This document shows positions 6,827-15,474 of a stretch of DNA of 64,000 nt, piece by piece. The stretch lies in assembly GCF_003258605.2 (NCBI RefSeq), contig NZ_CP031264.1, positions 1,240,001 through 1,304,000 of the forward strand. Reading direction: 5' to 3'. The notes beneath the pieces were generated by a model. That model saw only the letters and a program-made list of their open reading frames with translations, ran no database searches and was not told where the DNA came from. The DNA is from Peterkaempfera bronchialis (lineage in GTDB: Bacteria; Actinomycetota; Actinomycetes; Streptomycetales; Streptomycetaceae). Position 1 is the stretch's first letter. The number at the start of each line of letters is the position of its first letter. The translations under genes and the position numbers were made by a program.

Positions 6827-9028
6827 TCACCCGGGGGCGGCGGTGAGTTCGAACCACATCCGCTTGCCGCTGCCGCGCGGCTCGACACCCCAGGAGTCGG
6901 CCAGCGCCTCCACCAGCATCAGGCCACGGCCGGAGGCGGCCTGCTCGCCGGGGGTGCGGCGGGTCGGCCACTGGTCCGAGTCGTCCTCGACCTCCAGCCG
7001 GAAGCGGGCCGATCCGTCGCCGTCACGGTAGAGGCGGGCGGTGACCATGGCGTCCCGGTCGGTGTGCACCAGGGCGTTGGTGACCAGTTCGGAGGCGAGC
7101 AGCTCGGCCGTGTCGGCGAGGTCGCCGACGCCCCAGCGGCTCACCGCATCGCGCAGTTCACCGCGTAGCTCGGCGATCCGGGCCAGGTCGGCCTGGCCGA
7201 TGCGGCGGCGCAGCTGCTGCTGCGGCAGCCCTCCGGCGGGGCCGTCCCAGCGCATCAGCAGCAGCGCGATGTCGTCCTCGCGCTCCGCCGACTCGGCGGC
7301 CTCGGCGGCGATCCGGTCGGCGAGCGCCTCCAGCGGCTCGACGCCCTTGGCGGTCTCCGGCAGGGGACCGCCGACCGCCTGGCGCAGCCGGTCCATGCCC
7401 TCGTCCAGGTCGAGGGTGCGGGCCTCGACCAGGCCGTCGGTGGTGAGCACCACGACCTCGCCGGGGTCCAGGGTGAAGCGGGTGACCTTGTACTCCTCCT
7501 CCGGGGAGATCCCCAGCGGGAGTCCGCCGACCACCGGCTGCACCACGGTGGAGCCGTCGACGCGGCGCACCACCGGGTCCAGATGACCGGCCCGCACCGC
7601 ATAGACGACGCCGTACTCCACATTGACCTCGGCGTAGGTGCAGGTGGCGAAGTGCCCGGTGTCCAGGTCGGCGAGGAAGCGGGAGGCACGGGCCATCACC
7701 GCCGCCGGCGGATGCCCCTCGGCGGCGTACGCCCGCAGCGCGATGCGCAACTGGCCCATCACTCCGGCGGCGTGCACATCGTGGCCCTGGACGTCTCCTA
7801 TCACCAGGCCGACATGGCCGCCCGGCAGCGGGACCACGTCGTACCAGTCGCCGCCGATCAGCAGGCCGGTACCGGCCGGCAGGTAGCGGACGGCGGTGGT
7901 GGTGCCCGGGACGGGCGGCACCCGGCGGGGCAGCATCACGCGTTGCAGGCCGGAGGCCAGTTCATGCTCGGCGTCATGCAGGCGGGCGCGGGCCAGTGAC
8001 TGGCCGACCAGCCCGCCGAGGGTGGAGAGCAGGATGCGGTCGTCGCTGTCCAACTGCCGGTCGTCGTCAAAGCTGACCAGGCAGACGCCGATCGGCCGGC
8101 TGCCGGCGATCAGCGGCAGGAACGCCCAGGAGCGGCGGCCCAGCGGGCTCACCCGGGGCCAGGCGTCGGGGTAGCGCTCGCGGTACTCATCGCGGCTGGC
8201 GAGGAAGACCGGGACGCGGGTGCGGATGGCGTCCGCAGCGGGGTGGCGCGCGTCCAGCGGGGCGCGGTCATAGGGCTGGATCGCCTCGCGCCGGTAGCCG
8301 GTGGCGCCCAGGATCTGCAACCGGCCGTTCTCCAGCGAGGCCAGGACCAGTCCGTCCGGCGGCCTGCCGGGGAGCGGGAGTTCGGTGAAGACCCGGGCCA
8401 CGTCGCGGACGGTGACCGCCTCCGACAGGGCTCGGGCGGCCTCCTTGATGAAGCGGGTGCGCTCCTCGCGCAGCACCGCCATCCGGTCGGCCCTGGTGCG
8501 CTTGTGCAGTTCGGCGGTGGCGTCCCAGATGAAGCCGACCATCCGGGAGGGCCGCCCCTCGACGTCGGCGAGCACCCGGCCGCGAAAGCGCACGGCCCGC
8601 ATCTGCCCGCCGGGGGCGACGATGCGGTAGTAGGCGCCGCACTGGCCGAGTTCGGCGACCGCGCGCTCCACCCGGCGGCGGACCACGGGGGCGTCCTCGG
8701 GGTGCAGCAGCGCCAGGAACGCGTCCGAGCTGCGGTCGAACCGGTCGGGGTCCAGGCCCAGGATGCTGCAGGCCCGCAGGTCGCCCTCCAGGACGTCGCG
8801 GCGGATGTCCCAGTCGAAGGAGCCGATGCCGTTGGCGGCCATCGCCGGCTCCAGCCACTCCGGCGCGGAGTCGCTGGTGGGCGGTGGCATTCCGCGGGCG
8901 GCAGCGGCCACATAGGCACCGCGCAGCGCTCGCTCACGGGCACCGCGTTCACGTTCGCGCACGCTCTGCTCCGGCGGGCGGAGCGGCGGTCGGCGCACGG
9001 GCCCCTGAGGCTCGGGCTCAGTCGCCAT
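6827..9028 (-). CDS. PAS-GAF-PP2C-HATPase regulatory phosphatase
   Basis: 733 residues, four domains in order: PAS (~50-185, with FDWDIRRDVLEGD and LHPEDA), GAF (~200-350), PP2C/SpoIIE phosphatase (~375-580, with IGGDWYDVVPLPGGHVGLVIGD and TDGLVEARTLDLD holding the metal-site aspartates) and a C-terminal HATPase (~600-725, with ASELVTNALVHT N-box and GRGLMLVEALADSWG). Such proteins control anti-sigma/anti-anti-sigma switches: the phosphatase reactivates an antagonist and the ATPase may phosphorylate one. ATG 9028 has AGGAG five bases upstream. The next gene upstream on this strand is a shorter paralogue, so the pair arose by duplication. Partner sigma factor unknown. Confidence 0.92.
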   Translation of the reverse strand: MATEPEPQGPVRRPPLRPPEQSVRERERGARERALRGAYVAAAARGMPPPTSDSAPEWLEPAMAANGIGSFDWDIRRDVLEGDLRACSILGLDPDRFDRSSDAFLALLHPEDAPVVRRRVERAVAELGQCGAYYRIVAPGGQMRAVRFRGRVLADVEGRPSRMVGFIWDATAELHKRTRADRMAVLREERTRFIKEAARALSEAVTVRDVARVFTELPLPGRPPDGLVLASLENGRLQILGATGYRREAIQPYDRAPLDARHPAADAIRTRVPVFLASRDEYRERYPDAWPRVSPLGRRSWAFLPLIAGSRPIGVCLVSFDDDRQLDSDDRILLSTLGGLVGQSLARARLHDAEHELASGLQRVMLPRRVPPVPGTTTAVRYLPAGTGLLIGGDWYDVVPLPGGHVGLVIGDVQGHDVHAAGVMGQLRIALRAYAAEGHPPAAVMARASRFLADLDTGHFATCTYAEVNVEYGVVYAVRAGHLDPVVRRVDGSTVVQPVVGGLPLGISPEEEYKVTRFTLDPGEVVVLTTDGLVEARTLDLDEGMDRLRQAVGGPLPETAKGVEPLEALADRIAAEAAESAEREDDIALLLMRWDGPAGGLPQQQLRRRIGQADLARIAELRGELRDAVSRWGVGDLADTAELLASELVTNALVHTDRDAMVTARLYRDGDGSARFRLEVEDDSDQWPTRRTPGEQAASGRGLMLVEALADSWGVEPRGSGKRMWFELTAAPG

Positions 9029-9214
9029 GGTTCTCCTGCCGCTCCTGGTCACCGCGGCCCAGGGCGGACCGCACACATGCTCTTCATCCTCTCGGATGTT
9101 CGTCCGTGCGGCAATGCCGGTCGTCTGCGAACCGGCCGTGCGCCGAACGGGCACGCCCCGGCGCACCACCCACGAGGCTAACCCAGGGCCGCGCGGTGCG
9201 CGCCGGGCGGCGCC

Positions 9215-11070
9215 TCAGGGGCAGATCAGCTCGAACCAGGTGATCTTGCCCTCGCCGCGCGGCTGCACTCCCCAGTCGTCGGCGAGCGCCTGGACGAGCA
9301 GCAGGCCGCGTCCGGAGGTGGCCTGCTCACCGGCGGTGCGGGGCTGCGGTCGCTGCGACGCCGCGTCGTGGACCTCCACCCGCAGCCGGGTGCCGCGCGG
9401 TGGCGTACGGGTGGCGGAGCGGCCGGAGTGGCCAGGGCGGCCGGGCGGGGCGAGGTGACCGGGGCGGGCTGGATTGCCGGGGTGGTTGCCGGGGTCGGCT
9501 GGGTTGCCGGGATGGCCGGGGGCGCAGGCGTCGGGCAGTTCGGGGGCGGCGGGGCCGGGGGCGGGCTGCTCCGGGGCGGGGGTGATCAGGGTCGCGGCGA
9601 GCACCGCGCCGTGGTCGGTGTGCACCAGGGCGTTGGTGACCAGTTCCGAGACCAGCAGCTCGGCCGTGTCGGCGAGTTCGGGAACCCCCAGCGGCGCAGC
9701 GCGGTGCGCAGCTGGCGGCGGGCCCTGCCGACGGCGGCCAGGTCCGCAGGGTCGACCGCGCGGCGCAGCCGGCGGCGGAGTACATGGTCGGCGGGGGCGT
9801 CCCAGCGGGCCAGCAGCAGCGCGAGGTCGTCGGGGCCGCCGTGCTGCTCGCGGGCGAGGTCGGCCGTGGAGTCGGCGAGTGCTTCGAGGTCGTCGACGGG
9901 CCCGGCGGCCAGGTGCTCGCGCAGCCCCCGGGCACCGCTGTCCAGGTCCAGGGTGCGGGAGCCCACCGCGCCGTCGGTGCAGAGCAGCAGCACGCTGCCG
10001 GGTTCCAGCTCCAGGCGGGTCACCGGGTGGGCGTGCTCGGGGTCGATGCCGAGCGGCAGGCCGCCTTCGGCGGCGGGCCAGGCGCTGTCGCCGCGCGGGC
10101 CTCGGACCAGGGGGCCGAGGTGCCCGGCCCGGACGATCTCGGCGGCGCCGGTGAGGGTGTCCAGTTCGAGGTAGGTGCAGGTGGCGAAGAGCCCGGTGTC
10201 CAGGTCGGCCAGGAAGCGGGAGGCGCGGGAGACCACGGCGGCCGGGTCGTGGCCCTCGGCGGCGTAGGCCCGCAGGGCGGCGCGCAGTTGGCCCATCACG
10301 GCGGCGGCGTGCACGTTGTGGCCCTGGACGTCGCCGATGACCAGCCCGACATGGGCGCCGGGCAGGGGGATGACGTCGTACCAGTCGCCGCCGATCTCCA
10401 GGCCGTGGGTGCCGGTGGCGTAGCGGGCGGCGACGGTGACGCCGGGGACGCGGGGCATCCGGTGGGGCAGCATGATGCGCTGGAGCCAGGAGGCGAGGTC
10501 CTGTTCGGCGGTGATGTCGCGGACGATGCCCACGATCCGGGCGGCGCGGCCGTCGGCGCCGGGCAGGACGCGGCCATGGGCGGAGACGCGGCGTTCGCCG
10601 CCGGGGCGGGGGACCCGGAACTGCACCCGGTAGGGCCCGCAGGCGTCGACGGCGGCGCGTACGGCGGCGTCCACCCGGGACAGGTCCTCGGGCAGCAGGC
10701 GGGCGCGCAGCAGGTCGGGGGAGGCGGCGAGGACGCCGGCGGGAAGGTCGAAGAGGCGCCGGATCTGGTCGTCCCAGACGAGCCGGTCGTCCGCGAGGTC
10801 CCAGTCGAAGGAGCCGGTGCCGGTGGCGGCGAGGGCGAGTTCCAGCCGGGCGGCGCGGGAGGCCGCGTCATCGGCGGCGGCGCGGGCATGCGCCGCGTGC
10901 GGGTCGTCGGGCGGTGCGTCGGGCGGTGCGTCGGGCGGTGCGTCGTCGGGAGTCACGTGCGGGTCGTCGGGTGGCGCGGCCCCGGCGCGGACGCTGCCGG
11001 CGGGGATGCCGCCGGCGGGGGCCCCTCGCTCCCGGTAGCGCTGCTGCGGGAGCTGCGACTGACCGTCCAT
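9215..11070 (-). pseudogene. PAS-PP2C-HATPase phosphatase, broken by a 1-base frameshift
   Basis: Paralogue of the gene at 6827 without the GAF domain. PAS (GSFDWDLADDRLVWDD), PP2C (GLEIGGDWYDVIPLPG, TDGAVGSRTLDLDSG) and HATPase (ELVTNALVHTDHG, SGRGLLLVQALADDWG) are all present, but the HATPase is in another frame. The switch is at the C run 9685-9689: with one more base the frame reads on as GVPELADTAELL. As written, translation stops at 9586 after 494 residues, keeping the phosphatase and losing the ATPase. Restored length is 618. The HATPase carries a Pro/Gly-rich insertion of about 50 residues. ATG 11070 has a poor ribosome site. Sequencing error or genuine loss cannot be told apart here. 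Confidence 0.8.
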
Positions 11071-11251
11071 CACTTCTGCCCCACCCTTCGAGGATGACTC
11101 AGCCCTTACCTCCCGTGCCATGCCCGCGCAGACCCGGGTGCATTCCCGTCCACATCCCCGCAACACTCCCCTGACGCCCCTGACGCCCCTGCGGACATCC
11201 TCACGCGCGGCCCGACGGCCGGGCAACCGGGCGAATCCGCCCGGTGCGGCG

Positions 11252-11264
11252 GGAGAGCGCTTCC
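11252..11264. promoter_or_regulatory. LacI-type operator-like site before the mannosidase
   Basis: GGAGAGCGCTTCC is an imperfect inverted repeat centred on AGCGCT, about 90 bases before the mannosidase start. It shares GAGAGCGCT with the palindrome in front of the LacI gene at 30634. LacI-family sugar regulators in streptomycetes bind sites of this form. Weak evidence alone. Confidence 0.35.
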
Positions 11265-11355
11265 GATGGCCGCCGCGCATGGCCCGGTACGGCAGCGGGC
11301 AGATCGTGGGAGGTGCGGCGGATCGCCGCGCACCAGGAACGGGCAGGTGGGTGAC

Positions 11356-14300
11356 GTGCACGACGACCGGCTGCTGGTGGAACGGCGACTCGACCGGGCG
11401 ATGGAGCAGTGGATCCGCCCGGCGCAGTACGGCGCCCGGTCGCCGCTGCGGGTGGCGGCCCTGCACCTGCCGGGCGAGCCGGTGCCGGTGCGGGAGGTGC
11501 TGGGGGCGGCGTTCGAACCCTTCGCGGTCGGCGGGGCCTGGGGGCCGCCCTGGTCGACGACCTGGTTCCGGTTCGAGGGCGAGGTGCCCGAGGGGTGGGC
11601 GGGACGGCGGGTGGAGGCGGTCTTCGACCTGGGCTACGGGGAGGACGGGCCGGGCTTCCAGGCCGAGGCGCTGGTGTACGACGAGGCGGGCGCCCCGCTC
11701 AAGGGGCTCCATCCGCGCAACCGCTGGATCCCGGTGGGCACGCCCGCCGCCGGGTGCGAGCGGGTGCGGCTGCTGGCGGAGGCGGCGGCCAACCCGGCGG
11801 TGCTGCACGGCTTCCGGCCGACCCCGCTGGGCGATCGGCTCACCGCCGGCGACCAGCCGCTCTACCGGCTGGTGCGGGCCGACCTGGCGGTGCTGGAGGA
11901 GGAGGTCTGGCACCTGGTGCTGGATGTGGAGGTGCTGGCCGAGCTGATGCACGAACTGGCCGTCACCGACCCCCGGCGGCACGAGATCCTGCGCTCCCTG
12001 GAGCGGATGCTGGACGCGCTGGACCTGCACGATGTGCCGGGCACGGCCGCGGCGGGCCGGGCCGAGCTGGCGCCCGCGCTGGCCCGTCCGGCGCATGCCG
12101 GTGCGCATCGGCTCTCGGCGGTCGGCCACGCCCATATCGACTCGGCGTGGCTCTGGCCGCTGCGGGAGACGGTGCGCAAGGCGGCGCGGACCTTCGCCAA
12201 TGTCACCGCGCTGGCCGGGGACTACCCGGAGCTGGTCTTCGCCTGCTCGCAGGCGCAGCAGTACGCCTGGGTGAAGGAGCACCAGCCGCAGCTGTGGGAG
12301 CGCATCAGGCGGGCGGTGGCGACCGGGAACTGGGTGCCGGTCGGGTCGATGTGGGTGGAGTCGGACACCAATATGCCGGGCGGTGAGGCGCTGGCACGGC
12401 AGTTGGTGCACGGCAAGCGGTTCTTCGCCGAGGAGCTGGGGGTGGACACCCGTGAGGTGTGGCTGCCCGACTCGTTCGGTTACACGGCGGCGTTTCCGCA
12501 GTTGGCGCGGCTGGCGGGGATCCGCTGGTTCCTCACCCAGAAGCTCAGCTGGAACCAGTCCAACCCGATGCCGCACCATACCTTCTGGTGGGAGGGGATC
12601 GACGGCAGCCGGGTCTTCACCCACTTCCCGCCGGTGGACACCTACAACGCCACCATGGCCGGTGGTGAACTGGCCCGGGCGGTGCGCAACTTCCGCGAGC
12701 ACGGGCTGGCGACCCGGTCGCTGGTGCCGTTCGGCTATGGCGACGGCGGGGGCGGGCCGACCCGGGAGATGCTGGAGAAGGCCCGCCGGCTGCGTGACCT
12801 GGAGGGGTCGCCCCGGGTGGCGGTGGAGTCGCCGGTGGCGTTCTTCGAGGCGGCCGAGGCCGAGTACGGGACGCAGGCGCCGGTGTGGACCGGGGAGATG
12901 TACCTGGAGCTGCACCGCGCCACGTACACCACGCAGGCCAAGACCAAGCAGGGCAACCGGCGGGCCGAGGCGCTGCTGCGGGAGGCGGAGCTGTGGGCGG
13001 CCACGGCGGCGCTGCGGGTGCCGGGCTACGCCTATCCCTACGAGGAGTTGGACCGGCTGTGGAAGACGGTGCTGCTGCACCAGTTCCACGACATCCTGCC
13101 GGGCAGCTCCATCGCCTGGGTGCACCGGGAGGCCCGGGAGACCTATCGGGCGGTGCACCGGGAACTGGTGGGCATCGTGGAGGCGGCGGCCGGTGCGCTG
13201 GGGTCGGAAGCGGATGGGGAGCCGGGGGCGGCGGGGGCGGCGGGGGTGCTCAACGCGGCGTCGTACGACCGGGCGGAGGTGGTGGTGCCGGGTGACGGCG
13301 GCGATGGTGACGGCGGACGCGGTGAGCCGCAATGGGCGGAGGCGCCCGCGCTGGGGGCGGGCACGCTCCGCGCCGACCTGCCCGACGGGGTCGCGCCCGT
13401 GCTGCTGAGCGCCGACGGCGAGGGGTTTCTGCTGGACAACGGGCTGCTGCGGGTGGTGGTGGACGGCGACGGGCTGCTCAGCTCGGTACGGGACCTGGCC
13501 GAGGACCGGGAGGTGCTGCCGCCGGGGGCGCGCGGCAATCTGCTCCAGCTGCACCCGGACCACCCCAACCGGTGGGACGCCTGGGACATCGACCAGCACT
13601 ACCGGCGCCGCCGCACCGACCTCACCGAGGCGGAGGCGGTGACGGCGGAGAGCTCCGGCCCGCTGCTGGCCTCGGTCCGGGTGGTGCGGCGGTTCGGTGC
13701 CTCCACGGCCACCCAGGAGCTGCGGCTGGCGGCCGGTTCGCGGCAGTTGGAGATCGACACCGAGATCGACTGGCGGGAGTCGGAGAAGGTGCTGAAGGCG
13801 GCGTTCCCGCTGGATGTGCATGCCGACCGGTCCACCGCCGAGATCCAGTTCGGCCATGTGCACCGGCCCACCCACACCAACACCGGCTGGGAGGCGGCCC
13901 GGTTCGAGATCTGCGCCCACCGCTGGATCCACGTCGGCGAACCGGGGTACGGGGTGGCGCTGCTCAATGACTCCACCTACGGCCATGACGTCACCCGCAC
14001 CGCCGGACCGCACGGCACCACGACCACCGTCCGGCTGACGCTGCTGCGCGCCCCGCACTGCCCCGACCCGGAGACCGACCAGGACGTGCACCGCTTCCGG
14101 TACGCCCTGCGGCCCGGCGCCTCCATCGGTGACGCGGTCGCCGCCGGCCAGGCACTCAACCTGCCGCTGCGGCCGGTGCCCCGGGCGGCGGGCGGGCCGC
14201 CGCTGGTCGCCGTCGACCATCCGGCGATCACCGTGGAGTCGGTGAAGCTCGCCGACGACCGCTCGGGCGATGTGGTGGTGCGGCTGTACGAGTCCCGGGG

Positions 14301-14487
14301 CGGCCGTGCCCGGGGAACCCTGCGGGCCGGCTTCCCGGTCGCCGCCGCCGTCGTCACCGACCTGCTGGAGCGACCGGTTCCGGACGGGCCCGCCGATCCG
14401 CTGGCGCTGTCGCTGCGGCCCTTCCAGATCCTGACGCTCCGTCTGACCCCCGGGCCCGGGGTCGATGGAGCAGCAAGGCTGCCCTGA
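11356..14487 (+). CDS. Alpha-mannosidase, glycoside hydrolase family 38
   Basis: 1043 residues, normal for bacterial GH38. After an N-terminal beta domain, the catalytic domain shows the zinc-site motif GHAHIDSAWLW near residue 256, the nucleophile segment LPDSFGYTAAFPQL near 370, and HQFHDILPGSSI near 575. The C-terminal half is the beta-sandwich typical of the family. The enzyme trims terminal alpha-mannose, probably from imported oligosaccharides or glycoprotein glycans; there is no signal peptide, so it is cytoplasmic. GTG 11356 is chosen because AGGTGG lies upstream and similarity begins there. Translation could begin earlier in frame (to 11266), but that stretch is Arg/Gly-rich and unlike protein. 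Confidence 0.93.
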   Translation: MHDDRLLVERRLDRAMEQWIRPAQYGARSPLRVAALHLPGEPVPVREVLGAAFEPFAVGGAWGPPWSTTWFRFEGEVPEGWAGRRVEAVFDLGYGEDGPGFQAEALVYDEAGAPLKGLHPRNRWIPVGTPAAGCERVRLLAEAAANPAVLHGFRPTPLGDRLTAGDQPLYRLVRADLAVLEEEVWHLVLDVEVLAELMHELAVTDPRRHEILRSLERMLDALDLHDVPGTAAAGRAELAPALARPAHAGAHRLSAVGHAHIDSAWLWPLRETVRKAARTFANVTALAGDYPELVFACSQAQQYAWVKEHQPQLWERIRRAVATGNWVPVGSMWVESDTNMPGGEALARQLVHGKRFFAEELGVDTREVWLPDSFGYTAAFPQLARLAGIRWFLTQKLSWNQSNPMPHHTFWWEGIDGSRVFTHFPPVDTYNATMAGGELARAVRNFREHGLATRSLVPFGYGDGGGGPTREMLEKARRLRDLEGSPRVAVESPVAFFEAAEAEYGTQAPVWTGEMYLELHRATYTTQAKTKQGNRRAEALLREAELWAATAALRVPGYAYPYEELDRLWKTVLLHQFHDILPGSSIAWVHREARETYRAVHRELVGIVEAAAGALGSEADGEPGAAGAAGVLNAASYDRAEVVVPGDGGDGDGGRGEPQWAEAPALGAGTLRADLPDGVAPVLLSADGEGFLLDNGLLRVVVDGDGLLSSVRDLAEDREVLPPGARGNLLQLHPDHPNRWDAWDIDQHYRRRRTDLTEAEAVTAESSGPLLASVRVVRRFGASTATQELRLAAGSRQLEIDTEIDWRESEKVLKAAFPLDVHADRSTAEIQFGHVHRPTHTNTGWEAARFEICAHRWIHVGEPGYGVALLNDSTYGHDVTRTAGPHGTTTTVRLTLLRAPHCPDPETDQDVHRFRYALRPGASIGDAVAAGQALNLPLRPVPRAAGGPPLVAVDHPAITVESVKLADDRSGDVVVRLYESRGGRARGTLRAGFPVAAAVVTDLLERPVPDGPADPLALSLRPFQILTLRLTPGPGVDGAARLP

Positions 14488-14656
14488 CCTGGCAATGGCA
14501 TCGGCCCCCCGGTCCTTGGTCATCACCGCCCCCGGCCAGAAGACCGGCTGCCCGGCGGGCGCCGGCCGCCGGCTGACCGTTCCCGGCGTGCCGACGGGGG
14601 CCGGACGGGCGAGGCTGGACAGAGCGGCACCGCTGGGGTTGAATGCGATCCAGCCC

Positions 14657-14676
14657 GTTTGAACGCCGTTCTAAAC
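14657..14676. promoter_or_regulatory. Inverted repeat, candidate TetR-type operator
   Basis: GTTTGAACGCCGTTCTAAAC is an imperfect palindrome (GAACGCCGTTC core with GTTT/AAAC ends) placed 18 bases before the ureAB start. It resembles the TAGAACG-CGTTCTA sites bound by many TetR regulators. The regulator is not identified; the TetR gene at 19219 is the nearest. Confidence 0.4.
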
Positions 14677-14694
14677 ACTGCCGAGCGAGGGCCC

Positions 14695-15474
14695 GTGCGA
14701 CTGACACCCACCGAGCGGGACCGGCTGCTGATCTTCACAGCCGCCGAACTGGCCCGCGCCCGCCGCGCCCGAGGGGTACGGCTCAACGTCCCCGAGGCGA
14801 CCGCCCTGATCGCCGACACCGTCTGCGAGGCCGCCCGGGACGGGGCCCGGCTCGCCGAGGCCATCGAGGCCGGCCGCACGGTGCTCACCGCCGAGGACGT
14901 GCTGCCCGGCGTACCCGATGTGGTCACCGTGGTCCAGGTGGAGGCGGTCTTTGACGACGGCACCCGGCTCGCCGTGATCACCGATCCCTTCCAGGGCGCG
15001 GGTTCCCTCGGCGACGACGCCCCCGGCGCTCCCCTGCCCGGCAGCGGGGCGGGCTATGAACCGGCCGCCGCACCACTGCGCATCCCCGTGCACAACACCT
15101 CCGATGTGCCGATCTCCGTCACCTCCCACTTCCACTTCTTCGAGACCAATCCGCGCCTGGCCTTCGACCGCGCGGCCGCATACGGCACCCGGCTTGCCGT
15201 GGCGGCCGGTTCCTCCGTGCGCTTCGATCCGGGGGCGGTCGTGGAGGTGGAGCTCGTGCCGATCGGCGGCGCCCGGGTGGCCATCGGCTTCGCCGGGCTG
15301 GTCGACGGGCCGCTGGACGCGCCCGGGGCCAGGGAAGCGGCGCTCGCCAAGGCGCGGGCGACCGGATACCTGACCGCGTTCGACCGCCCCGACGGCGGCA
15401 GCGACGGCGGCAGCGACGACAGCGGCGGCGGCAGCGGCAGCGGCAGTGCGGGCGAAGGGAGCAGCGGGGTATGA
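14695..15474 (+). CDS. ureAB: Urease gamma-beta fusion subunit
   Basis: 259 residues. Residues 1-~100 are urease gamma (RLTPTERDRLLIFTAAELAR, VPEATALIADTVCEAARDG, VLPGVPDVVTVVQVEAVF); residues ~125-230 are urease beta (IPVHNTSDVPISVTSHFHFFE, LAFDRAAAYGTRL, FDPGAVVEVELVPIGG, IGFAGLVDG). The C-terminus is a low-complexity Gly/Ser/Asp tail. Gamma-beta fusions occur in several actinomycetes. Together with the next gene it should form the (alpha-beta-gamma)n enzyme that hydrolyses urea to ammonia and carbamate. GTG 14695 follows GAGGG closely and gives the standard N-terminus. The stop overlaps the ureC ATG (ATGA), so the two are translationally coupled. Confidence 0.92.
   Translation: MRLTPTERDRLLIFTAAELARARRARGVRLNVPEATALIADTVCEAARDGARLAEAIEAGRTVLTAEDVLPGVPDVVTVVQVEAVFDDGTRLAVITDPFQGAGSLGDDAPGAPLPGSGAGYEPAAAPLRIPVHNTSDVPISVTSHFHFFETNPRLAFDRAAAYGTRLAVAAGSSVRFDPGAVVEVELVPIGGARVAIGFAGLVDGPLDAPGAREAALAKARATGYLTAFDRPDGGSDGGSDDSGGGSGSGSAGEGSSGV

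Noticed and set aside
9586-14526. Very long minus-strand open frame opposite the mannosidase
   Set aside because: The stretch above 11070 is Arg/Pro/Gly/His-rich with no family motif and lies antisense to a clear GH38 gene; only the part below 11070 is real (the phosphatase).
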